A stretch of 64,000 bases of DNA from Nonomuraea rubra. Lineage in GTDB: Bacteria > Actinomycetota > Actinomycetes > Streptosporangiales > Streptosporangiaceae. Below, piece by piece: positions 35,435 through 44,163 of this stretch. Location: contig NZ_JACHMI010000001.1 in the NCBI RefSeq assembly GCF_014207985.1, forward strand, positions 10,709,001 to 10,773,000, read 5' to 3'. Each line of letters opens with the position of its first letter. The stretch's first letter is position 1. Both the position numbers and the translations under genes were made by a program. The notes beneath the pieces are model-generated. The model was not told where the DNA came from and searched no databases. It worked only from the letters and a program-made list of their open reading frames with translations.

Positions 35435-36073
35435 ATGATTCCGCTGCCGATGAGGGAGATCGCGCCCGGCGCGGTCCACGTGCCCGGCTGGCTGACGCTG
35501 GACGAGCAGCGCCGGCTCGTCCGGGAGTGCCGCGAGTGGGCGCGGGGCCCGGTGCCGATCCGGCACACCGTCCTGCCGGGCGGCGGCGTCATGTCGGTGC
35601 GGACGGTGTGCCTGGGGTGGCATTGGCAGCCGTACAGGTACACGCGCGTCGCCCACGACGTGAACGGCCGCCAGGTGGCGGAGCTGCCCGGGTGGCTGGC
35701 CGACCTGGGCCGGCGCGCCCTGGCGGACGCCTACGGGCACAGCGTGGCGTACGAACCCGACACCGCGCTGATCAACTTCTACGACGGCCAGGCCAGGATG
35801 GGCATGCACCAGGACAAGGACGAGCGGTCCGACGCCCCGGTGGTGTCCCTGAGCATCGGCGACAGCTGCCTGTTCCGCTTCGGCAACCCCCAGACGCGCG
35901 GGCGGCCGTACACCGACGTGCGGCTCGCCTCGGGCGACCTGTTCGTGTTCGGCGGGCCGTCCCGCTTCGCCTACCACGGCGTGCCGAAGGTCTACCCGGG
36001 CACCGGCGATCCCGCCACCGGGCTGGCCTCCGGCCGCCTCAACCTCACGTTGCGGGTCACCGGCCTGCGGTGA
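35435..36073 (+). CDS. alkB: Alkylated DNA repair dioxygenase AlkB
   Basis: A 212-residue Fe(II)/2-oxoglutarate dioxygenase that removes 1-methyladenine and 3-methylcytosine lesions oxidatively. Motifs are the HxD of GMHQDKDE, the distal His near FAYHGVPK, and RLNLTLRVTG supplying the RxNxTxR signature. NFYDGQARMGMH precedes the metal site. GGGAG is upstream of ATG 35435. Last gene of the repair cluster; its 3' end overlaps the convergent HTH gene by 17 bp. Confidence 0.93.
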   Translation: MIPLPMREIAPGAVHVPGWLTLDEQRRLVRECREWARGPVPIRHTVLPGGGVMSVRTVCLGWHWQPYRYTRVAHDVNGRQVAELPGWLADLGRRALADAYGHSVAYEPDTALINFYDGQARMGMHQDKDERSDAPVVSLSIGDSCLFRFGNPQTRGRPYTDVRLASGDLFVFGGPSRFAYHGVPKVYPGTGDPATGLASGRLNLTLRVTGLR

Positions 36074-36755
36074 CGTACCCGAACTCGTCGTCCGACAGCG
36101 TGCGCCGCAGCGTGCGCAGCACCTTGGCGGGGTCGTCGTCCGGCCCTTCCACGTAGAACGGCTTGCCGTCGCGGCCGAACGTGACGGCCGGCTCCTCCTC
36201 CCACTTGCCGAGCAGGTCGGAGCCGAGCGCGAACAGGTCGTGCGGCTCGAACCCGAGCTTGCGCGCGTAGTCGACGGACCCGAACACCAGGTGCCTGGCC
36301 AGCTCGATCGGGGCCTCCTGCCAGGCCGGGTACTCGCCGAAGAAGTACTCGCGGAACCGCACGAGGTCGCGGTCGTCGAGCACGTCGGGGCCGATGACGC
36401 TCTTGACGCCCGTGCAGTAGACGTCGGCCAGGTACCCGCAGACGGACAGCCGGTCCCAGGTGTGCCGCCGGGCGACGAGCACGCACACCATGCCGCCCAC
36501 CCCGGAGGCGGGGGCCTCGTCCACCCAGCCGCGCGCCGGGTCGATCCCGAGCCCCTCGCTCCAGCCCACGTTGATCCAGCACCCGGCCACCTCGGCCTCG
36601 CCCGGCCCCGTCGCCTCGGCCGACTCGGCGGTCTCGGCGGCGATGGCGCGGACGAGCGGCGCCACGACCGACGGCGAGACCTTGAGCGCGCGGGCGATCT
36701 CCTTGGGCGACTTGCCCTGCAGGCGCAGCTCGCGTACCTGCTCTTTCAGCTCCAT
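36057..36755 (-). CDS. HTH-containing protein of unknown function
   Basis: A 232-residue protein with an N-terminal helix-turn-helix (LRLQGKSPKEIARALKVSPSVV) and a larger unrecognised C-terminal domain containing GMVCVLVARRHTWDRLSVCG and LCGYLADVYCTGVKSV-like strands. TAGGCT at 36762-36767 sits 6 nt before the ATG, so the mRNA is probably leaderless. It may be a DNA-binding regulator. No clear target; convergent with alkB. Confidence 0.7.
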   Translation of the reverse strand: MELKEQVRELRLQGKSPKEIARALKVSPSVVAPLVRAIAAETAESAEATGPGEAEVAGCWINVGWSEGLGIDPARGWVDEAPASGVGGMVCVLVARRHTWDRLSVCGYLADVYCTGVKSVIGPDVLDDRDLVRFREYFFGEYPAWQEAPIELARHLVFGSVDYARKLGFEPHDLFALGSDLLGKWEEEPAVTFGRDGKPFYVEGPDDDPAKVLRTLRRTLSDDEFGYVTAGR

Positions 36756-36814
36756 AGCGGCAGCCTAGTGTCCTGGGCAGGCCCGAGGTGCCAGCTGGCC
36801 GGGGACACCACGAG

Positions 36815-37840
36815 CTACGTGAGGCGGTGGGAGAGCCAGGCGAGGGCGAGCGGATAGCGGTACTCGATGCCCCCGTGCCCGGCCTCGAACAGCTCGAAGT
36901 GCACCCGTTCCCCCGGCACCCCCGCCGCCTCCAGCGCCCGGTGGAACGCCACGGCGCCGAAGTCGAGGTAGTACTCGTCGCGGTCGCCAGCGTCCACCCA
37001 GATCGCCCGCATCGAGCGCAGCGCCTCCGCGTGGCGCGGCTCTGCGGCCATCACGACCGGGTCGCGGGCGAGCCACCGCTCCCACACCTCGGGCACGACC
37101 GCGCCGGTGTCGTCGAACGGCAGGCGGACGACGCCGTCGCCGGAGTACGCGGCCGCGTAGGCGTACATCTCGAGCAGTTCGAGATCCCCCTCCTTGGTGC
37201 CGGCCAGGCGGCCGCGGAAGTCGGCCAGGAACTTGTCGTACGAGCCGTCGTACATGTCGCGCAGCCGGCGCGCCACCGCCGGGAACTGCGGCCGGTAGGC
37301 GACCTCGAACAGCGCGTCGCCCGCGTGCGTGGCCAGCGCGCCGAACACGTCCGGCGCCAGCATGGCGGTCACCATGGCCCCGTAGCCGCCGCTCGACTTG
37401 CCGGTGACGGCCCGGTGGTCGCGATCGGCGAGGGTGCGGTAGCGGGCGTCCACGAACGGGACGAGCTCGTCGCGCAGGTACGAGTGGTACCGGCCGGTGG
37501 CGGGCGAGTCGAGGTACTGGCTGCCGCCGAGCGCGGTCCACGCGTCCACGTACACGACGATGGCGGGCGGCACGTCACCGGCGGCGAACATGGCGTCGGC
37601 CAGCTCCGGGTACGGCTGGCGGAACGGCGCCCGGTTGAACCACATGCCGACGTGCCCGGTGTAGCCGAGCAGCACGTACAGGGACGGGTAGCGGCGGCCC
37701 GGCGCGTCGTCGTACCCCGGGGGCACGTACACGACCAGCGGCCGTTGGTGCGGATCCCCCAGCGGGTTGCCACGCAGCAGATCGCTCTCGACGACGTGGT
37801 GGTCGAGGCGGCCGGCCAGCTCGGCGGACCAGGGCAGCAT
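36815..37840 (-). CDS. Putative esterase (enterochelin esterase/esterase D family)
   Basis: A 341-residue alpha/beta hydrolase. VVYVPPGYDDAPGRRYPSLY opens the fold, TGKSSGGYGA holds the nucleophile Ser, and the acid/His come near DRDEYYLDFGA and FEAGHGGIEYR. No signal peptide. Such enzymes hydrolyse carboxyl esters, sometimes siderophores or glycosyl esters; nothing nearby fixes the substrate. It is followed 21 bp away, in transcription order upstream, by an amidohydrolase on the same strand, so both may be one operon. Confidence 0.82.
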   Translation of the reverse strand: MLPWSAELAGRLDHHVVESDLLRGNPLGDPHQRPLVVYVPPGYDDAPGRRYPSLYVLLGYTGHVGMWFNRAPFRQPYPELADAMFAAGDVPPAIVVYVDAWTALGGSQYLDSPATGRYHSYLRDELVPFVDARYRTLADRDHRAVTGKSSGGYGAMVTAMLAPDVFGALATHAGDALFEVAYRPQFPAVARRLRDMYDGSYDKFLADFRGRLAGTKEGDLELLEMYAYAAAYSGDGVVRLPFDDTGAVVPEVWERWLARDPVVMAAEPRHAEALRSMRAIWVDAGDRDEYYLDFGAVAFHRALEAAGVPGERVHFELFEAGHGGIEYRYPLALAWLSHRLT

Positions 37841-37861
37841 GCGAGCTCCCTCCAGAGACGT

Positions 37862-39076
37862 TCAGCCCACGGACGAGGTCACGGTGTCCACGCCCGCCTG
37901 CCCGACCGAGCGCCCCGAGACCAGCACGAGCGCGAGGTTGCGCAGGTCGGAGATGCGTTCGAGCGGGTCGCCCGCCACCGCGATGAGGTCGGCCCGCTTG
38001 CCGGGGTCCAGGCTGCCGGCGACCTCGCCGACCCCGCAGGCGTCGGCGGCCAGCACGGTGGCCAGCTCGATGATCTCCGCGTTGCCGTAGCCCACCGACG
38101 CGAACGTCTCCAGCCCGCCTACGTACCCATCCGTACGGTTGGCGATGCCTCCCACCGCGAATCCGGCGTCGGTGCCGGCGATCACCCGCATGCCCGCCTC
38201 CCGCATCGCGGCGACACCGGCCAGCCAGGCCTCGACCATCGCCTGCCCGTGCACCTTGGCGATCCGCTCGTGCACGCCGTGCACGGTGGGGCACACGTAC
38301 GTGCCGCTGGCCGCGACGAAGTCGGCGAGCCGGGGGTCGTACCGGTGGCCCGTCGGCGTGAAGAACGTGCAGTGCTCGATGGTGGTGACGCCCGCCTCGA
38401 CGCAGCTCCTGATGGAGGCGTGCGCGTGGGCGTGGGCCGCGACGTGCTTGCCGCGCGTGGCCGCCTCCTGGACGACCACGCGGAGCTGGTCCGTGGTGTA
38501 CTGCGGTGTCCAGCTCGGCGGCGCGCTCGGCGTCATCAGGCCGCCGGAGGCCATCACCTTGAGGCAGTCGGCGCCCGCACGCAGGTTCTCCCTGGCCACG
38601 CGGCGGATGGCGGGCTCGTCGTCGGCCTCGCCGCCCATGTACCAGCAGTGGCCGCCGGTGATCGTGATCGGCCGGGTGGCGGCCACCAGGTGCGGGCCCA
38701 CGGCCAAGCCCTCCTCGATGGCGTCGCGCAGCGCCACGTCGAGGAAGCCGCGCCCGCCCAGGTCGCGGGCGGTGGTGACGCCGGCGGAGACGAGCTTGCG
38801 GGCGTTCTCGGCCATCCGCAGCAGCAGGTGGTGGTCGCTCTCCCGGCTGCGCCTGGTCACCGGATCGACCTGGTCGTCGAACCCGAGGTGCACGTGCGCG
38901 TCCACCAGCCCGGGCAGCACCGTGTGGCCGGGCAGGTCGAGCACCTCCTCCGCCTCCCCCGCGCTGCCGCGCGGCCCCACGGAGACGATCCTGGCCCCGT
39001 CGACGAGGACCTCGCCGTCCGCGATCACCTCTCCTGGACGCCCGGTGAGCACCTTGGCGGCGCGAATGATCCTCAT
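37862..39076 (-). CDS. Amidohydrolase-family protein
   Basis: A 404-residue metal-dependent hydrolase of the imidazolonepropionase/prolidase-like subgroup. Metal ligands are HVH (in DAHVHLG), a probable carboxylated Lys in DCLKVMASGG, His in AAHAHAHA, His in IEHCTF, and Asp in AGTDAG. It ends with the usual SLDPGKRADLIAVAGDPL. It may hydrolyse a peptide or cyclic amide; substrate unknown. Probably co-transcribed with the downstream esterase. Confidence 0.87.
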   Translation of the reverse strand: MRIIRAAKVLTGRPGEVIADGEVLVDGARIVSVGPRGSAGEAEEVLDLPGHTVLPGLVDAHVHLGFDDQVDPVTRRSRESDHHLLLRMAENARKLVSAGVTTARDLGGRGFLDVALRDAIEEGLAVGPHLVAATRPITITGGHCWYMGGEADDEPAIRRVARENLRAGADCLKVMASGGLMTPSAPPSWTPQYTTDQLRVVVQEAATRGKHVAAHAHAHASIRSCVEAGVTTIEHCTFFTPTGHRYDPRLADFVAASGTYVCPTVHGVHERIAKVHGQAMVEAWLAGVAAMREAGMRVIAGTDAGFAVGGIANRTDGYVGGLETFASVGYGNAEIIELATVLAADACGVGEVAGSLDPGKRADLIAVAGDPLERISDLRNLALVLVSGRSVGQAGVDTVTSSVG

Positions 39077-39170
39077 GGGTCCCAGACTGCCACCGCCTAA
39101 AGGCCGCGAGAAGGGGATCGTAAGCCCTGCCGGTCACCGTGGAGCCATGAACACCAAGGAGGCCCCCACG

Positions 39171-39647
39171 ATGACCCAGACCGCCGAGTACGAGCTGACC
39201 CGCCACTTCGACGTGCCCCGCGAGCGGGTGTGGGCGGCATGGACCGAGCCCGAGCGGTTCTCCCGCTGGTTCGGGCCGGTGACGCTGGCCACGCCGGTGG
39301 GCCGCATCACGCTGGACGCCTGGCCGGGCGGGGTCTGGCGGGCCACGCTGGTGGGCGAGGAGGGGTTCGAGGTGACGCTGGACGGGACGTACCGGGAGGT
39401 GGTGGCGCCGGAGCGGCTCGTCTTCACCACCGGCGACCCCGACGACCCCGGTGACGGGCCCGCCTCCGTCGTCACGGTCACGCTCGCCGACGCGGGCGGC
39501 GGGACCGAGATGCGGTTCCACCAGTACGGGGTCAACACCGACCAGGAGCACGCCGAGGGGGCCAAGGCGGGCTGGAACGAGTTCTTCGACCGCCTGGCCG
39601 CCCACCTCAACGATCAGAGCAGGTCCTGGGCGTCGTCCAGCTTGTAG
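39171..39647 (+). CDS. SRPBCC/AHSA1-like domain protein
   Basis: A 158-residue START-fold protein with the AHSA1 pattern YELTRHFDVPRERVWAAWTE, then WFGPVTL, and GWNEFFDRLAAHL near the end. These proteins bind hydrophobic ligands or act as stress effectors. I chose ATG 39171 because AAGGAGG is 8 nt upstream; ATG 39147 lacks a site. Its 3' 34 bp overlap the convergent SARP gene, and the last residues look poorly conserved. Confidence 0.78.
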   Translation: MTQTAEYELTRHFDVPRERVWAAWTEPERFSRWFGPVTLATPVGRITLDAWPGGVWRATLVGEEGFEVTLDGTYREVVAPERLVFTTGDPDDPGDGPASVVTVTLADAGGGTEMRFHQYGVNTDQEHAEGAKAGWNEFFDRLAAHLNDQSRSWASSSL

Positions 39648-42600
39648 GTGCCGCCCTGCGCGAACGCGGCCGCGAACGCCTCCTCGCCGAGCGCCTCCCG
39701 CGTGCGCACGGTGACCCGCTCGATGTCCTCCAGCTCGGCCGCGCCCGGCGGGAGCTGGTAACCCTCTCTGGCGGCCGCCGCCAGGCCCAGCAGCAGGGCC
39801 GACTGCTCGGTGGGCCCCGCGGCGGCGGCCGCGCCCTCCACGGCGCCGATGGTCGTCCTGGGGTCGCCGATCTTCCAGGCGAACGCCCACGCCTCCGCGT
39901 GCAGCGCCATCGCCCCGGCCAGGTCGCCGCGCAGCTCGGTGAGCCAGCCCAGCTCGATGAGGGTGTCGGGCAGGTGCAGCGCGGGCTCGCCGTCGGGGTC
40001 GCGGGACAGCCCTTCGAGCAGGTGGTGCAGGTGCCCCTCCGCCAGGTCGAGCCTGCCCGCCCTGCGCGCGGCGTAGGCCAGGCCCATCTCGGCCATGGTC
40101 TCGCCCTTGCTGTACCCCTGGGCGTTGGCCTGCCTCAGCGCGCTCCCGCACAGCTCGATGGCGCGATCGTACTGGGCGCTCTCCAGCGCCACCCACCCCA
40201 GCCAGGCGGTGTGCGTGGCGACCTCGGGCCACAGCCCCAGCTCCTCGGCCATCCGCAGCCCCTCGCCGAACAGCCGGTTCGCCTGCTCGGCGTCGCGCCG
40301 CATCTCGGCCAGCGAGGCCTGCCACTCGGTGGCGCGCAGCAGCCCCCACCGGTCGCCCAGCTCGGTGAACAGGCGGGCGCTCTCCCCCGAGATCCGCTCG
40401 ATCGCCTCCTGGTCGCGCACCGTGAAGGCGTCCATGGCCTGCCGGGTGAGCGCGGTGGCGATGCCCCACCGGTCGCCGATCTCCCTGAACGTGGCCAGCG
40501 CCAGCTCCGTCTGCTCCTGCCCGGCCGGCATGTCGTCCACGTGCAGCCCGACGAAGAGCCTGGCCCTGGCGCGCTCCCCCGGGTCCTCGACCGCGTCCAG
40601 AACGGGCCGCCAGTCGGGCTGCTCGCCGAGGCAGAGCGCGAACCCGGCCTCCCACGCCGCCGCCCTGGCCCGCGCCGGGTCGCCGCCCGGCTCCTGAACG
40701 GCCAGCGCCTGCGCCAGAGCCCGCCTGCCCTCGGCCAGCCTGCCGCGCAGGAACCAGTACCAGGCCAGCGCGTTCACCAGCCGGGCCGCGCCGTGCGCGT
40801 CGCCGCGGGCCGCCGCCGTGTCGAGTGCCGCCCGCATGTTGGCGGCCTCCGCGTCCAGGCGCAGCAGCCAGTCGCGCTGCTCAGGGCCGTACAGGGCGGG
40901 TTCGGCCCGTACGGCGAGGTCCAGGTAGTGGCGCAGGTGCGCGTCGCGCACGGCGTCGAGCTCTCCCGCGTCGGACATCCTGGCCCGGCAGTACTCCGAC
41001 ACCGACTCCAGCAGGCGGTACCGGACGCCGGCGGGGGCGTCCACGACCACCACCAGCGAACGGTCCACGAGCCGGGCCAGCAGGTCCAGCACGTCCAGAG
41101 TTGCCTCGCTGTCGCAGACGGACTCGGCCGCCTCCAGCGTGCAGCCGTCGGCGTGCACGGCCAGGCGGCGCAGGACGACCCGCTCCTCCTCCGACAGCAG
41201 GTCCCAGCTCCAGTCGATCACCGCGGTGAGCGTCTGCTGGCGCGCCGGCGCTCCGCGCTGCCCCGAGGCCAGCAGCCGGAACCTGTCGTCCAGCCGGGCC
41301 ACCACACCCTGCACGCCGAGCGCGCGCACCCGCGTCGCGGCCAGCTCCAGCGCCAGCGGGATGCCGTCGAGCCGCCGGCAGAGCTGCGCGACGGCCTGCG
41401 CGTTGCCCGCCTCCAGCCGGAAGCCCCTGGCCGAGGCCGCCGCCCTGGTCACGAAGAGCCGTACGGCGTCGGAGCGGGCCATGACGGCCAGGTCGGCACC
41501 GGCGGGCACGTCGAGCGGCGGCACGCTCCACAACACCTCGCCCGCCACGGCCAGCGGCTCCCGGCTCGTCGCCAGGATGCGCAGGCCGGGGCAGCCGCGC
41601 AGCAGCACCTCGGCCAGCTCGGCGACCTGCTCGACGACATGCTCGCAGTTGTCCAGCACGAGCAGCATCCGCCGCGGCCTGAGCACGGCCGCCAGCCGCC
41701 CCGCCAGACCCGCCTCCCCGGGAACGGCGCCGCCCGCCTCCTCCCTGATGTCCAGGGCCGCCAGGACGGCCTCCGCCGGCGAGCGGGGGCCCTGGTCCAG
41801 CGCGACCAGCCAGGCGCCGTCCGCGTACGTGTCGAGCAGGCGGTTCGCGGCCTCCAGCGCCAGCCGGGTCTTGCCGACGCCGCCGCTGCCGGTGAGCGTG
41901 ACCAGGCGTTCCTCCCCGACCAGCCCGCACACCTCGGCCAGCGCCTCGTCGCGGCCGATCAGCTTGCTGACGGAGGCGGGCAGGTTCGTCACGGGACGGT
42001 CGGCGGGCACGCTCAGCGCCGGGTCCTGCCCGAGGATCGCCTGGTGCAGCGCGACCAGCTCGGGCCCGGGGTCCAGGCCGAGCTCGTCGGCCAGCCGCTC
42101 GCGCAGCTCGCCGAAGCTCACCAGCGCCTCGCTCTGCCGCCCCGCGCGATACAGGGCCCGCATGTGGACGGCACGCAGCCGCTCCCTGAGCGGATGCCGG
42201 TCGACCAGGTCGCCCAGCTCGCCCACGAGCAGCCCGTGCTCGCCCAGCTCAAGCCGCGCCTCGGCGTGCTGCTCCAGCGCCGAGAGCCGCTGCTCCTCCA
42301 GGCGGTGGACGGCCGACCTGGTGTACTCCTCGTCGGCGAAGTCCGCGTACGCGGGCCCCCGCCACAACGCCAGCGCGTCGGCCAGCAGCCCGGCCTTGGT
42401 CCTGGGGCTGTCGGTGGCCTCGGCCCTGGCCAGCAGGTCGGCGAAGCGCACGGCGTCCACGGCGCCCTCGTCGGCGCGCAGCAGGTAGCCGGGGGCGCGG
42501 GAGACCACGAGGTTCTTGCCGCCGGGCTCGGCGTCCTCGAACGCCTTGCGCAGCTGCGAGACGCGCACCTGCAGCGCGCCCGCCGGGTTTGCCGGCGGCT

Positions 42601-42760
42601 CCGCACCCCACAGGTCGTCGACCAGCCGGTCGACCGACACCGGATGGCCCTCGTGGACGAGCAGGTCCACGAGGAGCGCCCGGACCTTGAGACCGGGAAT
42701 CGTCACGGTCTCCCCGGCGTCCGTCCAGACAGCCAACGGGCCAAGCACCCCAAATCGCAT
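39614..42760 (-). CDS. SARP/AfsR-type transcriptional regulator with NB-ARC ATPase and TPR domains
   Basis: A 1048-residue regulator. Domains in order: OmpR-like winged helix (about 1-95), bacterial transcriptional activation domain (about 100-240), NB-ARC ATPase with Walker A GSGGVGKTRLA (about 300) and a DNCEHV Walker B, winged segment, then TPR-like repeats to the end. Such proteins activate secondary-metabolite genes or respond to phosphorylation. TAGGGT lies 7 nt before ATG 42760, so the transcript may be leaderless. No biosynthetic cluster is in the window, so it is an orphan here. Confidence 0.88.
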   Translation of the reverse strand: MRFGVLGPLAVWTDAGETVTIPGLKVRALLVDLLVHEGHPVSVDRLVDDLWGAEPPANPAGALQVRVSQLRKAFEDAEPGGKNLVVSRAPGYLLRADEGAVDAVRFADLLARAEATDSPRTKAGLLADALALWRGPAYADFADEEYTRSAVHRLEEQRLSALEQHAEARLELGEHGLLVGELGDLVDRHPLRERLRAVHMRALYRAGRQSEALVSFGELRERLADELGLDPGPELVALHQAILGQDPALSVPADRPVTNLPASVSKLIGRDEALAEVCGLVGEERLVTLTGSGGVGKTRLALEAANRLLDTYADGAWLVALDQGPRSPAEAVLAALDIREEAGGAVPGEAGLAGRLAAVLRPRRMLLVLDNCEHVVEQVAELAEVLLRGCPGLRILATSREPLAVAGEVLWSVPPLDVPAGADLAVMARSDAVRLFVTRAAASARGFRLEAGNAQAVAQLCRRLDGIPLALELAATRVRALGVQGVVARLDDRFRLLASGQRGAPARQQTLTAVIDWSWDLLSEEERVVLRRLAVHADGCTLEAAESVCDSEATLDVLDLLARLVDRSLVVVVDAPAGVRYRLLESVSEYCRARMSDAGELDAVRDAHLRHYLDLAVRAEPALYGPEQRDWLLRLDAEAANMRAALDTAAARGDAHGAARLVNALAWYWFLRGRLAEGRRALAQALAVQEPGGDPARARAAAWEAGFALCLGEQPDWRPVLDAVEDPGERARARLFVGLHVDDMPAGQEQTELALATFREIGDRWGIATALTRQAMDAFTVRDQEAIERISGESARLFTELGDRWGLLRATEWQASLAEMRRDAEQANRLFGEGLRMAEELGLWPEVATHTAWLGWVALESAQYDRAIELCGSALRQANAQGYSKGETMAEMGLAYAARRAGRLDLAEGHLHHLLEGLSRDPDGEPALHLPDTLIELGWLTELRGDLAGAMALHAEAWAFAWKIGDPRTTIGAVEGAAAAAGPTEQSALLLGLAAAAREGYQLPPGAAELEDIERVTVRTREALGEEAFAAAFAQGGTYKLDDAQDLL

Positions 42761-42821
42761 GCACGTCACCCTACGAGAAGCGTCCGACAAACGGCAGGAC
42801 GGCGGCTGCGCTGTTCGGCGA

Positions 42822-43259
42822 TCACAGATCGTCGGTGATGAGGTGCTTGGGCGGAGCCGTGATCTTGACCGGTTTTCCCCAGTCCCGATAGATGATGTTC
42901 ATCGTCATCGTGTAGGTGTCACCGCCCTCCGGGTGGGTGAACCGCATGATGGCGTGGAAACGTCTCGGCAGGTCGTCCGGGCCCACCCAGAGTTTCCAGG
43001 TGATCGGCCCGCCGTGCACGCCCTTCTCCTCGGTGTCGAAGGATATTCCGGCCTGCCGCTCACTCAGCTTGGTCACCGTCACCGTGCCGCTGTGGAGGGT
43101 CGTCTTCACTCCCTCGAACATTCCGCCGTCGGCGCTGGTCGCCCCGTGAGAGGCGCCCAGCTGGAGAAAGCCCGGGTTGATCCCGTTGATCAGGTCCTCG
43201 CCCCAGACGACCCCGGCGAAGTTTTCATGCGCCGATCTTGGCAGCCGAAGGTCTACGGG
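42822..43259 (-). pseudogene. 5'-truncated lipoprotein-like gene
   Basis: The frame reads back from TGA 42822 to a stop at 43260 without a usable ATG, GTG or TTG before residue 47 of the frame (ATG 43121 would give only 99 residues). Text before it, GINPGFLQLGASHGATSADG, looks like genuine coding sequence continuing into MFEGVKTTLHSG and ending VKITAPPKHL. This resembles the C-terminal half of LppX/LprG-like actinobacterial lipoproteins, with the signal peptide and first strands missing. Probably decayed; a short functional product from 43121 cannot be excluded. Confidence 0.6.
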
Positions 43260-43285
43260 TCATCACGGCAGCTTGGCGGCGGGCG

Positions 43286-43636
43286 TCAGGACGGCGGGGC
43301 CTTCCTGGCCGAGCCTCGGTAAAGGTCGGCGTCGTAGCGGCGGTCGTTGTCGTCGAGCTTGGCCCGCGCCGCCTCCAGCAGGTCCACGCCCAGGACGTCC
43401 GCCAGCCGGACCAGGTAGAGGGTGACGTCGCCCAGCTCGGTACGCATCCTGGCGAGCGTCTCGGGATCGGGGCTGCGCGACTCCTCCGCCGTGAGCCACT
43501 GGAACTCCGCCACCAGCTCCCCGACCTCGCCGGCCAGCGCCATCGCCAGGTTCTTCGGGGTGTGGAACTGCTCCCACTCCCTGACCCGCGCGAACTCGCG
43601 CAGCCGCTCGGCAAGGCACTCCAGGTCCGTCGTCAC
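43286..43636 (-). CDS. MazG-like nucleotide pyrophosphohydrolase
   Basis: A 116-residue all-alpha NTP pyrophosphatase of the RS21-C6/dCTPase type, which hydrolyses noncanonical or excess (d)NTPs to monophosphates. Metal-binding motif: GEVGELVAEFQW, then ELGDVTLYLVRLAD (EExxE...ExxD). It begins at GTG 43636, with TAGGGT 8 nt upstream. Divergent from the MarR gene. Confidence 0.87.
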   Translation of the reverse strand: MTTDLECLAERLREFARVREWEQFHTPKNLAMALAGEVGELVAEFQWLTAEESRSPDPETLARMRTELGDVTLYLVRLADVLGVDLLEAARAKLDDNDRRYDADLYRGSARKAPPS

Positions 43637-43677
43637 GCCACCCGACCCTATCGAGCCCTGCGGGTATGTTGCGTAGC

Positions 43678-44118
43678 GTGAATGGGGTCGAACTGTTCCT
43701 GCTGGGCCGGGCGCTGATGAAGATCGGCGAAGAGGCGATGCCGTCCGAGGGGATCGGCGACCAGTCCACGAGCGCCCGGACCGTCCTGATCGTCGTGAGC
43801 GATCTGCGCGCCCATCCCGAGACGACGGTGGGAGAGATCGCCGGCCGTACGGGGCTGCCGCAGAGCGCCGTGTCCGCGGCCATCGGGCGGCTGCGCACCG
43901 CGGGCGCCGTGATCGCGGAGACCGATCCCAGGGACCGGAGGCGCACGATCATCCGGGAGGCGCCCGAGGTGTCGGAGCGGGTGACGCGGGTGCGCGACAC
44001 CCCGATCGACGGCGCACTCGCGGCGGCGCTGGGCACGGACGATCCGCGGCGGATCCGGGAGATCGTGGCCGCGCTGGAGGGACTCGCCGATCAGCTCATC
44101 CCTCAGCTACGGAAATAA
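43678..44118 (+). CDS. MarR-family transcriptional regulator
   Basis: A 146-residue winged-helix regulator: TTVGEIAGRTGLPQSAVSAAIGRL is the recognition region and DPRDRRRTIIREAP the beta-wing. I chose GTG 43678 because TATGTT (43665-43670) then acts as -10 of a leaderless mRNA; ATG 43666 is the alternative. A 28-bp palindrome 10 bp downstream, in the promoter of the next hydrolase gene, is its likely operator. Confidence 0.83.
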   Translation: MNGVELFLLGRALMKIGEEAMPSEGIGDQSTSARTVLIVVSDLRAHPETTVGEIAGRTGLPQSAVSAAIGRLRTAGAVIAETDPRDRRRTIIREAPEVSERVTRVRDTPIDGALAAALGTDDPRRIREIVAALEGLADQLIPQLRK

Positions 44119-44127
44119 TCCATCATT

Positions 44128-44157
44128 CTTGATGTATCAAATTTGATGCATTAAGCT
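44128..44157 (+). promoter_or_regulatory. MarR-type operator embedded in the hydrolase promoter
   Basis: CTTGATGTATCAAA / TTTGATGCATTAAG (44128-44155) is a 28-bp palindrome matching at 12 of 14 pairs, with the perfect core ATCAAATTTGAT. It contains -35 TTGATG (44129-44134), and 17 bp on, -10 TAAGCT (44152-44157), which ends 6 nt before ATG 44164. A bound repressor would cover the whole promoter. Confidence 0.78.
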
Positions 44158-44163
44158 CGTGGC

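Noticed and set aside
39614..42760. Secondary-metabolite gene cluster around the SARP regulator
   Set aside because: Neighbours are an SRPBCC protein, an amidohydrolase, a pseudogene and mazG; no biosynthetic enzymes are present.
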